Both the position numbers and the translations under genes were made by a program. Below the pieces are notes generated by a model. That model was not told the origin of the DNA, ran no database searches, and saw nothing but the letters and a program-made list of their open reading frames with translations. A DNA stretch of 64,000 nt from Hyaloscypha bicolor E (lineage: Eukaryota; Ascomycota; Leotiomycetes; Helotiales; Hyaloscyphaceae): assembly GCF_002865645.1 (NCBI RefSeq), contig NW_020194589.1, positions 1,959,750-2,023,749 of the forward strand. Reading direction: 5' to 3'. Below, in pieces: positions 41,387 to 53,288 of this stretch (positions are counted from its first letter, which is position 1; the number at the start of each line of letters is the position of its first letter).

Positions 41387-42660
41387 CTACATCCGATACC
41401 CTCGTAATGCTCTGTCAGGGGTGGTTGAGTACAGTGACGTTGATTGTTGTGATTCCAGATCGTCCAAATAGATGTTTCGCCCGCAATATGGACTTCCACC
41501 CCGCGAGCTTCCGGATGCCTTGTCCATCACACGCGGTCCTGCCGATTCGGGAGAAGAGACGGGGCCACTCTGCCAGGACGACGGGAAGAAGCGTACTGCC
41601 AGGGGCCGCAAGCTCGGAACACTCGCACAAACGATTGCGGTGCTGACTTCCGCCACCGACCAGTTGATCGGAGACACACCAGTATCTGAAATTTGCGTTA
41701 GCTACCACGTTTGATACGGCACAAATTCCCTACATGTAATGTCTACCGAGCGGAGCCCATCAAGCCGGGCAAGACGGAGTATACCAGCAACGAAGGCACT
41801 AGAATAGAGTCAGCATGCCCCCGTATCGAACGTTGAGAATTTGTTAGACCTACAAAGCACCTGCACCAAAAAGGAGAATGAGCTGGAGTTTGCGTCTTGG
41901 CTTCATCTGTAATCTGAAGAACTGTGGGAAAGGGCAACACCATATAATGATATCCGTAATAGTGCTGATCCAGGAGCTGACGACGAAGAATCGAAGAATG
42001 TCGATACAATTCTCCCTTGGGCTGAACCAATCCCACGAACTCTTTACCGGGTAGCACTCAAAGATACCAACGAGAATGGAGGAAACGCAGGTCGCCGCCA
42101 CCAAGCCACCAAGAACCAATAAGAATCTGCGAAACATCTGGCCGGGAAAGAGCCTATAGTAGGACGCAAGGATGGAGCATTTGATGAAAGTGTTGGCAGC
42201 GAGGTAGCTGAGATAGCAGATGTAGAGTGGAATGCTGATACGCAGCGAAGCATTGTGAGAAGAGGTCGAGCTGTCGATACCAAGGTCCCAGATATGCTTT
42301 CCCAGGCCCTGAGCCGCAGCGAAGAGGCAGCAAGTTGACAGGACTATCGCAGATGCGGCAGCGGCGGCAGCAAAATCTAGGAAACTAGTTAGGACCAGGC
42401 TTGCTCTGCTCTCGGGTAAAGGTTCAGAGGGCAGCTTGATCCTAACAGGGCGAGCGGGGTCGAGGGAGTGGAAAGCAGCACTTACAATCGTCTGAACCGG
42501 CAGCATGCTTTATGGAATGTCGGACATATATTCGTAGTGTGATCACTGATACCACTACAGCCATGCACACAAGATTATTAAACACGACGCCTTGCGTGAC
42601 GGTGTCATGCTGGCTGAGATCGTAGATGGTCAGGGCCGAAGGATCGAAGTAGCTCGCCAT
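41387..42660 (-). CDS. Fungal rhodopsin-family (PTH11-like) seven-helix membrane protein
   Basis: Four exons on the minus strand, 42,660-42,486, 42,376-41,854, 41,798-41,734 and 41,685-41,387, give 353 aa. The introns (109, 55 and 48 nt) have GT-AG ends and cover phases 1, 2 and 1. The joins restore conserved blocks of the family: DDYFAAAAA at the first, FGAGAFVAGILRL at the second, and DITYTGVSPINW at the third, followed by VSTAIVCASVPSLRPL. Seven hydrophobic segments lie in about the first 265 residues. The tail from about 270 on is cytosolic, Ser/Pro-rich and variable, as usual in this family. No N-terminal cysteine-rich CFEM domain is present. Members resemble G-protein-coupled receptors such as Pth11, which senses surfaces in Magnaporthe; ligand and role here are unknown. 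Confidence 0.88.
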
Positions 42661-43497
42661 GGCGAAGCAGGAGACAGAATTGAGTTGAAGATCGAAAGAA
42701 GCCGGATGTGCAAGGCCGGAAGCATCCGAGCATGTGGTGGAGTGGGATCGAGAAAGAATATTCGAAGCCAGTCACCTGTAAATACTGCTGCCCGAGGGAA
42801 TCGATAAAAGACTTCGGCAAGGGCGTGACGACTGGAGGTGAAGTGTGGTGAAGGAGTGGAAGAGATCAACCGTAGTGGAAGACTCAAATGAGGGATGCAG
42901 AAAATGGAAAGTTATTGTTTGGGAGAGAATGGATGGCTTTGTTTTGGCGAGGAAAGCAGGCCCCGCGGGCTAACATTAAACTTGATCGCTTGCGAAAGGA
43001 GGCGAGACCAGCTTCCCATCTTGGACAACCACACAAGTCTCTTCCAATCTGGGCCATGCTCAACGATCGGTGACTTTTGGAATGAACAAAGAAGCAGTAG
43101 TGCAGTATTGCGTGAATTCTAAAGCATGCTCCCTAGAGCGAGTGACAACGAAACGGCTGACTAGTCCGCTCAAGTCTGTCGATGCTGCCCGAGCCCAAGT
43201 GCGTCCTAGGCAGTCGTTTACTGGCACCTCGCTGTGTTCACCCTAGGGGTTTCGATGTTCGCCAGACATCCGTCAGCTCTTAAGCCATGCTGTGGGTAGA
43301 GTGAATGCTGGAACGTCAACATCCTTCGTACTGGCTACTGGTCTTGTGCGAAATCCCCAGTATGCTAATCCACGTGAGAATCACGATTTGCTTCTCTGAG
43401 CTTGGCTCGGCCCAGCCCGGGACGCCCAAGAATAGATGTTGAACAAAATGAAAGCTTATCGTGATCTATCTTGCCATCTATCAACATCTACGACTAT
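42661..43497. other. Intergenic region upstream of the rhodopsin-family gene
   Basis: It holds the 5' flank of the rhodopsin-family gene and the 3' flank of the transporter gene, both on the minus strand. No further gene, repeat or RNA is recognised. Confidence 0.5.
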
Positions 43498-44938
43498 TCA
43501 AGAAACAGGCTCAGTCCCTCCCCTTCGAAGTCGCGGTTCATCCTCCTCACGAGACTCGTGGTTGATGAACAGGAAGGAGAGAAGGACGATGAAAGCCCCA
43601 ACCCAGTACAGAACACTCGAATATTGAGAGCTCAATATTATCTGTCCGATAAGTGACAGTGGAATAGTCATGGATAAACCAACAGTAACCACTAACGGCG
43701 TCGTGAGGAGCATTGCATATGCCCAACAGTAGTCACTGATGAACGACGACGCCGAATTCAACTGGAACACAGATTAGAGTGGGCTCTGAAATAAAGATGT
43801 GTATCTTACCAGGACAATCGTCCAAATCTTGCCGGTGGGAGGAAACTCGAATGGCTCGACGCCGGTGAAATGAAGTATGAAAAATCCCGGCCACAAGAAG
43901 GCCACGTTGAAAAGCCCAACCAAGCCAAAGAACAGTGGCATGTTGACACGGTCCTCATTGCCAATGCGTTTCTTCATGACGACAGTGTAGAGGCCGTACA
44001 TTATGGCGCTTCCAAAGGCCATGGCATCCCCAACTGCGATTTCTCCCTGTGATTTGTGTGGGAAGTTCCCCCGATTCTCGTCGTTGTCCTTGCCTGAGAG
44101 GTCCACTGTGGATATCAAGGCTATCCCAGCCAGAGAAGCCAGCACCCCAATTAGTTTCTTGTACGAGAAGTGCTCCACTCGCACCAGCGCGCCGAAGATC
44201 AAAGTCCATATGCTGCTTGTCGAGGTCAAGATGGTGGAACTGGCTACGCTTGTATATTCAAGACATCCTGCAACGAGGTAGTTGGCCCCGAACCACAGGA
44301 GGCAGAACTCCAGGCTGAGCTTAGCTGTCTCACGGACACTCAGTACTTCTTCGGGACCTTGTGGATCTCCCGACAAGCTAATCGCTGGCCCTGCTTCATC
44401 ATCAACTAGGAGTCGAGTTTGCGAGGCAGACAGTGGGTCTTCAGCTTCCTCTTCGCCCTCCGTCGTTGACTTCGCCCCAACTGCACTGTAACCGTCCATC
44501 TGCCCTCGCCAGTACTCCAGTATTGATGTTTTAATATGAGCAAAGCCGTGTCGATGTCCCAACCGCAAAAGTACCGGGATGAGTGATACAGCGAAGAAAG
44601 ATGTGTTAATATATGTTACAAAGTATGGCTTCGAATATGTGTTGTCTGCGAAGATGTACTGGTTTAGTCAGTTTAGGCCTGCACTGCGGAACATAATAAC
44701 CTACGCTGGCGAGGAAATTCGAACTCGTCCATAGGAAGACGGTCACCAGAAGGAGGAGTATCCCTAATGTTCGTCGGGCTACGTTCTGCAAGCCAACACC
44801 AGCCCTGAATCCTCGAGGCTTCAACGCAGACCTGGATGAGGACATGGATGGTCTATCGTGATGTTCCGATGATCTTCGGCGAGGCACGACGAACTCCTCC
44901 GATCGTGCTGGTGGCACAGGGGGCTCTTGTGCACTCAT
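43498..44938 (-). CDS. SLC35F/EamA-type transporter, YML018C-like
   Basis: Three exons, 44,938-44,705, 44,658-43,810 and 43,761-43,498, give 448 aa. Both introns (46 and 47 nt) are phase 0 with GT-AG ends. The protein has an Arg/Ser-rich cytosolic N terminus of about 55 residues, then some ten hydrophobic segments. Hallmarks of the SLC35F5 / yeast YML018C family are YIFADNTYSKPYFVTYINTS at residues 79-98, followed by FFAVSLIPVL, and later FGANYLVAGCLEYTSVASST. A hydrophilic loop of about 70 residues, rich in Glu and Ser, splits the two halves, as in fungal members. These proteins sit in vacuolar or Golgi membranes; the yeast homologue is at the vacuole. The substrate is unknown. Confidence 0.9.
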
Positions 44939-45614
44939 GATGCTGTATTATGTTCCTATCGTAAATGAGCGGCGTCCAGTCATGGAGGTCGAAAGAGGGA
45001 AATTGGCCGATTCATGGAACCAGCCAAGGTGAGCAAGCCAGGTGTCTATATATTGATACCAACGGAGGCTTTCTAGCTTTTTTCTGAGTTAGAGAGTATC
45101 GGAGGCTTCGGAAGCGTTAAAGTGCACTTGAGAAGAAAGTGATGGTTGTTTTCCGATGTTCTTCACAAGCGGCTGATTTGAAACAACGTTCTGGTGGTTG
45201 ACCCTTGCGACCGATTAGGCGCGTCCCCTGCAGGAGCCGGCTTCGGCCCCTTTCAAACCCGCCACGATAAAGAGCGGCAAGTCGCAACACTCTATCTCAC
45301 AAGTCGTGCTCATGCAGGTCGATTTCGTGGCACAATATGAATGAATGGGGAATCAGACTAATCTGCGTTAGTAATGAGCTTATTCTGCCCGGAAGAGCTA
45401 AGGAAGTCAGGTCTTTATGTTCGAATATTATGCATTCTGCTTGGACGAGGAAACACAGACACCAAAGCGCCGTGAATGATCTTTATGTACACCGACTACC
45501 CCTCCCATCACGCTAGCTGTATGCAAGCTGATCTGGGGTAAAGAAAAGGACTATCATGAAAATGGTCGAACGAGGATTTCCCAATGCAGTGCAGTAACCG
45601 CAAGTCTGCAAGGT
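44939..45614. other. Intergenic region between transporter and ypt7
   Basis: It is the 5' flank of the transporter gene and 3' flank of ypt7, both on the minus strand. No gene or repeat is recognised. Confidence 0.5.
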
Positions 45615-46598
45615 CTAACATGCGCACCCATCTCTATCGTTCTCGATATGGATATTGATGGGATCCGAGAAGTCACCACTGAACTCTTCTGATTCTTCCT
45701 GGGCTAAAGCGTTTCTTGCAATGACTAAATGGTCATCGTCAGTAAAATCTAACACTAAGTGGATGGGGAGAAGAAATTCCACCTTCGAATGCTTGCTCGA
45801 CATTGATAGCTTCCTTGGCGCTGGTCTCGAAATACGGGATCCCGCCCTTTGATTGGCAAAAAGTCATGGCGCGTTTCGAGGAGATCTATGTCGCACGTAA
45901 GTAAGCTAGCCTTCTTTCCTAAGTCCAGGCTCTGGACTTACCACTCTCTTGTTCTCCTCGACATCAATCTTGTTGCCTAGCACGACCTATTGCCAGGTCA
46001 GAACTCCATGCCTCGAAAGCGCAGCATTGAATCTCACGAATGGAAAGCTGTCCGGATCTCTGGGTGAGGCTTGAATCAGAAACTCGTCCCTCCAGCTATC
46101 GAGTGTATCGAAGCTCTTAGAATTGTTGACGTCGTAGACAAGTACGCAGCAGTCAGCCCCTCTGTAAAATGCAACTCCTAACGATTGAAATCTTTCCTGC
46201 CCCGCGGTGTCCCAAAGCTACAGCCCATCAGCAAGTTGATCGTGTGTTGTCTTGTGTCGCATGACCACTTACCTGCATTGTCACTAAACGATCATCGACC
46301 AGTACCTCCTTCGTCAAGAAATCCGCACCTATTGTAGCTTTGTAGCTCGCACTGAATTTTTTGTTGACCTAACCATTCGTTAGCCTATGGCCGTGGAATG
46401 CTGAAGTTTGCGAAGAGGTCGGAGAGGAGGCAGACGTTGAACGTACATATTGGTTCATCAAGCTCGTTTTACCGACACCGCTATCGCCCAAGATGATGAC
46501 CTAAATGGCACATGGTTAGCTCACAGTCTAACATGAGGTTGACAAAATTCGGGACGGAGGTGTCGAACCTTGAGCAAGACCTTCTTCCTGGACGCCAT
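45615..46598 (-). CDS. ypt7: Rab7-family small GTPase Ypt7
   Basis: Seven exons, 46,598-46,569, 46,500-46,447, 46,368-46,273, 46,217-46,038, 45,986-45,942, 45,885-45,783 and 45,724-45,615, give 205 aa, the usual Rab7 length. All GTPase motifs are present: P-loop GDSGVGKT (residues 15-22), switch I with YKATIGADF, switch [11 protein letters not shown] (62-70), NKID (125-128) and TSAK (156-159). The C terminus is CAC, a double-geranylgeranylation signal. Five introns are phase 0 and the last is phase 1. The first and last donors (GTTCGA, GTGGAA) are weak but forced by the protein. Ypt7 drives tethering and homotypic fusion at the vacuole through the HOPS complex and is needed for autophagosome-vacuole fusion. 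It is transcribed divergently from atg16. Confidence 0.96.
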
Positions 46599-46961
46599 CG
46601 TAGAGAGCGAGGAGGCTGGAGGTGCGAGATAACGATTCCTGGGAGATGGAGGAAGTTCGAGTCGGACTTTGGAAAGATCTGCAAAAGTGAAGGACCAAAA
46701 TGTAGAATTTCTGAAAAGGACCGCTTTCCTCTTTGCGTTTCTGGGAAGGTCTGGATGTAATATCAATGTGATGTTGAGGTCTCTCAGAAGTCGCGAGGTC
46801 GCTTGGACCTTGCTGCTGGGAGCTTCGGACATCCCGCGCTAATCAAGCTTCAGCCTATCACAATAGACCACAAACTGCAGCCTTGAACTCGTCACATTTC
46901 ACAACTCAGCCTTTCGAGAAATGCGGATTTCAGTCAGTACTCATTGCCTGCATGACAGAAA
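46599..46961. promoter_or_regulatory. Shared divergent promoter of ypt7 and atg16
   Basis: Only 363 bp separate the two start codons, which point away from each other, so the genes must share upstream sequence. No binding site is claimed. That both products act in autophagy suggests possible co-regulation, which is inference. Confidence 0.75.
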
Positions 46962-47656
46962 ATGACTTCATGGCGGGATGACTATATCCAAGCTCTTCAG
47001 GACAGAGACCAACGCGAGAGGTCCAGTTATCAAAAGGTTGACGACGACTTGATAGCTGCTAGTACGTATCAACGACCCAAGTTAATCTTGCCCTCACTGA
47101 CACACCACAGTCACAAACCTTCTAGACCGTACGGCCGCTCTCGAGGCCGAGAAAGCTGCGAATCCCTCCTCTTCCGACCCCAAGGCCAAGGAAACGACAA
47201 TAACAAACACAGCAAGCAACGGGGCGGCTCAGATTCGGGGTGAATTGGCTGAAGCTTTGCGGTCCAACGGACAACTCCAAGCCCGAACAAAGGCTGCCGA
47301 AGCTGAATTAGTCAAACTGAAGGCAAAAAGTAAATCAGATAGGAAGCTTATTGAGGATCTCTCCAAGGAACGCGCCTTTCTCAACCAGAAGCTCAAAGAC
47401 CGGGACGAGGAACTGAGGGGGAAAACGAAACTATTGGATGTACGGAAATTCCACTTCTGCAAATGAACGCAGTGCTCACATATCCAAGGATGTTCATGAC
47501 GAAGTCATCTCCTTGAACCTGCAGCTTAACATGTCCGAGCAAAGAGTCAAGGACCTGAGAGCGGAGAATAAAGAATTGATCGATCGATGGATGGCCTATA
47601 AGGGCCAGGAGGCAGAAGAAATGAACAAAACACTACAGGAGTTGAATGAGGAATAA
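46962..47656 (+). CDS. atg16: Autophagy protein Atg16
   Basis: Three exons, 46,962-47,061, 47,111-47,439 and 47,489-47,656, give 198 aa, typical of fungal Atg16. The start is set by MTSWRDDYIQAL, the conserved Atg5-binding N terminus, and an upstream ATG at 46,952 runs into a stop. Two 49-nt introns (phases 1 and 0) have GT-AG ends. The second acceptor (ccaag) restores KLLD/DVHDEVISLNLQLN, the most conserved stretch of the family. From about residue 75 onwards the protein is a long charged heptad-type coiled coil, which mediates dimerisation. There is no WD40 domain, as in yeast and other fungi. Atg16 binds Atg5-Atg12 to form the E3-like complex that conjugates Atg8 to phosphatidylethanolamine at the growing autophagosome. 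Confidence 0.93.
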
Positions 47657-47799
47657 GATCGTCGACGTTCCACATATTTCATGCCAGGTCACTCGAATTG
47701 TGAGTATGCTGTCATGCAATTTGTTCATTTCTCATTTATTTATGCAGTTTACCCAACATCCACGGGCCAACAGTCGACTGGCCGAGCACAACAGATCAT

Positions 47800-49372
47800 T
47801 CAAAGACCCTCGAGGCGTTTGCCATCCTTTTTAGCAATGTAATAACGACCACCAACGCCAGTCCAACTGACACTACCACTGTAGTATGGCAGTTCAGTGT
47901 AAACCAGCACATTCTCTGGGTCATTGGCATGTCGAAAAGAGACTTCATCCCCACCAGCCCCAAACTTCTTCAATGAGATAATCTTGCAGCCGTCTTTCAA
48001 GTCCAGGAAGAGTTGGATGAGGTTTTGATTCAGCTCTTGACTGAAGACCTCGTTGTTGACAAGAATAACGTCGGCCTTCGTGATGGCTTCAATGATGGCT
48101 GCATTTTGCAAAAAATTCCCTCTTTCGAGCCGAACCGGACCACGTTCGATGCCCCAAAGTCGACACCGAGCAGCAAATTCTTTCTCTTGTGCATCGGCAA
48201 GCTTGGATGCGTTTTCCATCATCTCACAGCCCCAGCTTTCGCATCCGAACTCCAGTGCGGCTTGTAAGACAACATTACCCACGCCTGATCCCAAATCGAC
48301 GAAAATCTGATCTGATTTGAGTCCCGCCTCAGCCAGCGCCTCGGAGATGAATCGGGGTTTAAGCTCGCCATAGATGTTGTCTGATCCATTCTCGTAGTGC
48401 TTCAGAAGCTCAACTTTCGGCGAGACGGCGCGGTCATATACTTGTTGCAGAATAAAATGGACCATCCGGAGAGGCAAATGATGCATAGCATCCAGATTTG
48501 TCGCAAGAGCTCCCTCCTCTAAGAGACCCTCGATAGCCGAATTGTAATTTTCTACTGCCTTTTTAAAACCGTCGAGTAATACTTTGTTCATGGTGTACTT
48601 AATGCTCGACAGGAAATTATTTGCCTTCTGCAACTGCCGGATAAGACCTGAATCTGGATCACAGAAGGCGTGCTTTTGTTCTTCTGTGAGATAGACATCG
48701 GCTACGATTTTCGCAATCTCAAGGATCTCTTCGAAAGAATTTATTGTATCGTTCCCACATGCCAGATCGTACCTACGTTGGTTAGCTTTAATATAAAGTA
48801 AGATTCATGTCCAGGACGAACCTTTCCCGTTGGGAGTTACTTGGATACTGCAACTCGACCGTGACCTTTTCGGTAGTTCCCGAAACGGCAAGCTTCGACT
48901 TCTTGTTCACAGAAGCAATATCGGCTGCATGGATCATCTCAAAGACCCCAGCATCAGCTTCTGAAAAGGCTTCATCGGATCGGATTCTTCGCTTCGAATC
49001 AACTTTTCTGCCAGTCTTTTGCCGCTTGTATAAAGTCGCCGCTGGCCCCTGCGCTGACACGTCCTCGTCCTCGTCGTCGTTGTCGTCGTCAAAGTGTGGT
49101 TGGGCTGGCGATCTCTGGCGGGAAGCCTTGCGCTTGTTCGGCCGGGGCTGCGAAGAACCGTGGTCGTCTGAAGATGGTGTTGCAGGCCTTGATCTTGCTG
49201 TGGCGGACGCCGCTCGTGAGGAAGAAGCTGTTGATCGCTGGTCTTGTGTTGCTTTGGTAGATGCAGCTTTCGAGGGGAGGGGTGCAGGCTTCTTCGCGAT
49301 GGGGACTCTCTCAGTCCGTATTGTCGGAGTAGCCTTTAGATTCTTCCACGTTTTGCTTTGGAAGAGGTTCAT
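47800..49372 (-). CDS. dot1: Histone H3-lysine-79 methyltransferase Dot1
   Basis: Two exons, 49,372-48,822 and 48,772-47,800, give 507 aa. The 49-nt intron (donor gttcgt, acceptor cgtag) is phase 2 and restores an ER/YDLACGND junction. The first 150 residues are basic, Ser/Ala-rich and contain an acidic run (DDDNDDEDED), suiting DNA or nucleosome contact. The C-terminal half is the DOT1 fold: an IYGELKPRFI block, the SAM-binding motif I VDLGSGVGN (about 342-350), the following Glu in WGCEMMENA, and NNEVFSQELN in the active-site loop. Dot1 methylates Lys79 of nucleosomal H3 and acts in silencing, the DNA-damage checkpoint and recombination. Start: the ATG giving MNLFQSKTWK; an in-frame upstream ATG at 49,453 would add 27 unlikely residues. 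The gene converges on atg16, with 143 bp between stops. Confidence 0.93.
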
Positions 49373-50635
49373 GATAAGGAATGTATTAAAATGCAAAGCC
49401 AAGAAAATACCAATGCGCCCGTTAATGCAGCAATTCAATGCATGTTCTGTCACGTATGTGAAGTGGTTGAAGACGAGAAGACGAGCAGTCGCGTGCGCCT
49501 TCTGGATTTTGGCTGCAGCCTCACGTCTGCATGCGCTAGGGATTCATTCAACGAATCAGGAAGGGGCCGAAAAAGTTGAAAGTGGCACGTGACACGGGGG
49601 AAAGGGGGCAAGGGGCAAATGAGACTTTTCACTCTTTCGAAGGCAGGCCATTGTTCTTCGAAATGGCCCTACGCTGCTGATAAACACCACCAGTGCCGTT
49701 GTACAGTATTGAGCTGCGTTACAAGGAGAATTGACTACTGTAGTGGATGTTGCTAGAGGTGATGGATGTTATGGCAGCCATCTTGGGCTTGAGCTACAGA
49801 CACATCCCGAGGGTCATCTCTAATTCCAATTCTGCAGCTGTATAAGTTACAATCCCTATGACCAAAGTTAGGAACAAGTCAACTTCACCCTTTCTTTAAA
49901 GGTGAGGCGACCAAATATGGTGAGCCCAATCACATGACACACCGCCTCTTGCATTTTCCATTCTGCCCTTGCTCTGTTACCACGGCAGCTTCGGGCACAG
50001 CAGCCTGGTTTTGACTCACGATTTGTACCACACTATTGCGCCGCAGCAAGAGGAGAGCTGGCTGCCTTCATTCACCCAGTTAAATCTCGAGTGGTACGAT
50101 GAATATAGCAGTTTGCATAAACATCAGTCGATGAGAGGAGGTGATCATGCTACTGTATCGTTATTGACATTTGCTGGCGGGGTGGGGCAGACAAATGGCG
50201 GGGCTTCGAAGAATAAGCGACGAACGTCATAAAAAAGATTTTGGACAAGACGAAGGTGAAAGGATCCTAGGAACGCCCGAAGTGCTTGCCAGAGGTAGGG
50301 CACCCTTTGCAACCGGTAAATACAAAAAACGAACTGCATCGCCATAATCGGATGTCCCAGTGCTTTCAGGGTGAATGTAAAAGGTGACCGCATTTTCTGG
50401 CTGCTTCTTCTGCCTTCTCGCACTGTCGCTGTTCTGGAAGCTTCTTTTCCAGCTCGGCTGGATTTCGCCCACAAACAGATAAAGTCCACGCTTTTCCAGC
50501 AACAACTTTTTCCTTCTTCTTCATACCACGAACAAACTCCAAGAACCCCCCCTCCACGAGTCTTCATCCACCCCTGAAGATATCAACCGCACATAACCAC
50601 ATACCTTTCATCGTACACTTTAAACATCATCCATC
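49373..50635. other. Divergent intergenic region between dot1 and hsp70
   Basis: About 1.26 kb holding both promoters. The hsp70-proximal part carries a consensus heat-shock element (separate entry) and a pyrimidine-rich leader just before the hsp70 ATG. Open frames in this region are on both strands with no protein-like features; no further gene is supported. Confidence 0.6.
50432..50444. promoter_or_regulatory. Heat-shock element (HSE)
   Basis: The bases ttctggaagcttc are a perfect three-unit TTCnnGAAnnTTC array, the binding site of trimeric heat-shock factor Hsf1. It lies about 190 bp upstream of the hsp70 start codon, a usual distance for this gene class. Confidence 0.85.
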
Positions 50636-52786
50636 ATGGCCCCCGCCATTGGTAAGTACTCTTCTCGCCGAGCTCCCAACGAGGAGGCTCTGGCTGACAC
50701 TCGCGCAATAGGAATTGATCTCGGAACCACCTACTCCTGTGTGGGCATCTTCCGTGATGACAGGATCGAAATCATTGCCAACGATCAGGGCAACCGAACC
50801 ACTCCCTCATTCGTCGCCTTCACAGATACCGAGCGCCTGATCGGAGATGCCGCAAAGAACCAGGTCGCCATGAACCCGGCGAACACGGTCTTCGATGCAA
50901 AGCGTCTCATCGGTCGCAAGTTCGCAGATGCAGAGGTTCAGGCTGACATGAAGCACTTCCCTTTCACCGTCCTCGACCGTGCTGGAAAGCCAGTCGTCGA
51001 GGTTGAGTTCAAGGGCGAGAAGAAGCAATTCACACCCGAGGAAATCTCGTCAATGATCTTGGTCAAGATGCGAGAAACCGCTGAGGCATATCTCGGTGGA
51101 ACTGTCAACAACGCCGTCGTTACCGTCCCCGCCTACTTCACCGATTCACAACGTCAAGCTACAAAGGATGCCGGTTTGATTGCCGGTCTCAACGTTCTTC
51201 GAATCATCAACGAGCCAACCGCTGCTGCCATCGCCTACGGTCTTGACAAGAAGGTTGAGGGTGAGCGGAATGTCCTCATCTTCGATCTGGGTGGTGGAAC
51301 TTTCGATGTTTCCCTCTTGACCATTGAGGAAGGTATCTTCGAGGTCAAGTCAACTGCTGGTGACACTCACTTGGGTGGTGAGGATTTCGACAATCGCCTC
51401 GTTAACCACTTTGTTAACGAGTTCAAACGAAAACACAAGAAGGGTATGAGCCATTTGATTTTTTTTTTAACATTTTGATCTTTTTGGTCTTATTGGGAAT
51501 ATCATTTACTAACTTCGTCACCAGACCTCTCTTCAAATGCTCGTGCTCTCCGTCGTCTCCGCACTGCTTGCGAGCGTGCCAAGCGAACCCTGTCCTCATC
51601 GGCACAAACCTCCATCGAAATCGACTCTCTCTTCGAGGGTATTGATTTCTACACCTCCATCACCCGTGCTCGATTTGAAGAGCTTTGCCAGGACCTCTTC
51701 CGATCCACCACCACCCCTGTCGACCGTGTCCTTGCTGATGCGAAGATTGACAAGTCCAAGGTCCATGAGATCGTCCTCGTCGGAGGTTCCACTCGTATTC
51801 CCAGAATCCAAAAGCTCATCACCGACTACTTCAACGGCAAGGAGCCCAACAAGTCGATCAACCCCGATGAGGCTGTTGCCTACGGTGCTGCCGTCCAAGC
51901 TGCCATTCTTTCCGGCGATACCTCCTCCAAGTCAACCAACGAGATCCTCCTTCTCGATGTTGCGCCATTGTCCCTCGGCATCGAGACCGCTGGTGGCCAG
52001 ATGACCAAGCTCATTCCCCGCAACACCACCATCCCCACAAAGAAGTCGGAAGTCTTCTCCACTTTCTCCGATAACCAACCTGGTGTGCTCATTCAAGTTT
52101 TCGAGGGTGAGCGTCAACGAACCAAGGATAACAACCTGTTGGGCAAGTTCGAGCTTACCGGAATCCCACCTGCGCCTCGTGGTGTCCCCCAAATCGAGGT
52201 TACCTTCGATCTTGATGCCAACGGAATCATGAACGTTTCTGCTCTCGAGAAAGGTACCGGCAAGATCAACAAGATTGTCATCACTAATGATAAGGGCCGT
52301 TTGTCAAAGGAGGAGATTGAGCGCATGTTGGCTGAGGCTGAGAAGTATAAGGCTGAGGATGAGGCCGAGGCTGGACGTATCGGTGCCAAGAACGGTCTTG
52401 AATCTTACGCATACTCGCTCCGAAACACCCTCTCCGACTCCAAGGTCGATGAGAAGCTGGATGCGGCGGACAAGGAGAAGTTGAAGGCCGAGATCGACAA
52501 GACTGTTGCCTGGTTGGATGAGAGCCAACAGGCTACCAAGGAGGAGTATGAGGAGCACCAGAAGGAGCTGGAGGCCGTTGCTAACCCCATCATGATGTAA
52601 GCCCTCTTACCATTTTGCCGTTTTAAATTAATTTACTAACTCGATGGCAGGAAATTCTATGGAGCTGGCGGCGAGGCTGGCGGCATGCCAGGCGGAATGC
52701 CTGGTGGTGGCCCAGGAGGATTCCCAGGTGCTGGTGGTGCTGGTGCTACTCATGATGACGGCCCAACTGTCGAGGAGGTCGACTAA
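50636..52786 (+). CDS. hsp70: Cytosolic Hsp70 chaperone (Ssa type)
   Basis: Four exons, 50,636-50,651, 50,712-51,443, 51,525-52,596 and 52,651-52,786, give 651 aa. The first intron (60 nt) splits the Gly codon of [14 protein letters not shown]; the second and third lie at [11 protein letters not shown] and [13 protein letters not shown], positions I recall for fungal Hsp70s. The ATPase domain (about 1-385) has the phosphate 1 loop IDLGTTYS, the signature [14 protein letters not shown] and [14 protein letters not shown]. The substrate-binding domain and helical lid follow, then [10 protein letters not shown] repeats and the C-terminal EEVD. EEVD marks the cytosolic form and docks TPR co-chaperones; there is no ER or mitochondrial signal. 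It folds nascent and stress-damaged proteins with J-proteins. Heat induction is supported by the upstream HSE. Confidence 0.97.
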
Positions 52787-53288
52787 GCTGTTCCTCACGA
52801 ATTTCTTTAGTTGGTTCTCTTGCATTTGCAACATCGTGTCAACGCATAATCAAGCAGTGACAGAGGTGTCGAGCGGGGCTTTTTCTCATAATTGTGGCTA
52901 GACTTTTTGCGGTTTGCGTTTCCTTTTCAGGACGATGCACTAGGAAAAGCTGGTGTTTCTCGCCGCGACGGTGTATTACAGATTGCGCCTTCAAAGGTCG
53001 CACCAAAACTAAAGTCGTAAAATTCAAAAAGTTCGCTTCCCCTTGCTTGTGACATGGTGTGACGGAGTGTAACAATTTTCATTTTAAACTCATGATGCAC
53101 CAGCCCAAGGGGCATCGCCACCCCTGGAATCTAACATGGTTGCTCTATTTGGGACTGTGGTCAGGCCGTCTGATCGCCAATTCTCGAGCCGCCTTGCACT
53201 AATAAACACCATCCCGGTCAAACCACTGTCGAAAAAAAAATCCTGAGATCTCGACAACTTCATCACACTCGCTCATAATTGCCAGAAG
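52787..53288. other. Intergenic region between hsp70 and pyrG
   Basis: It is the 3' flank of hsp70 and promoter of pyrG, both on the + strand. No gene or repeat is seen. An A-run (tcgaaaaaaaaatcc) lies about 60 bp before the pyrG start. Confidence 0.5.

Noticed and set aside
46952..46981. Upstream ATG as the start of atg16
   Set aside because: It meets a stop after nine codons; the next ATG gives the conserved Atg16 N terminus.
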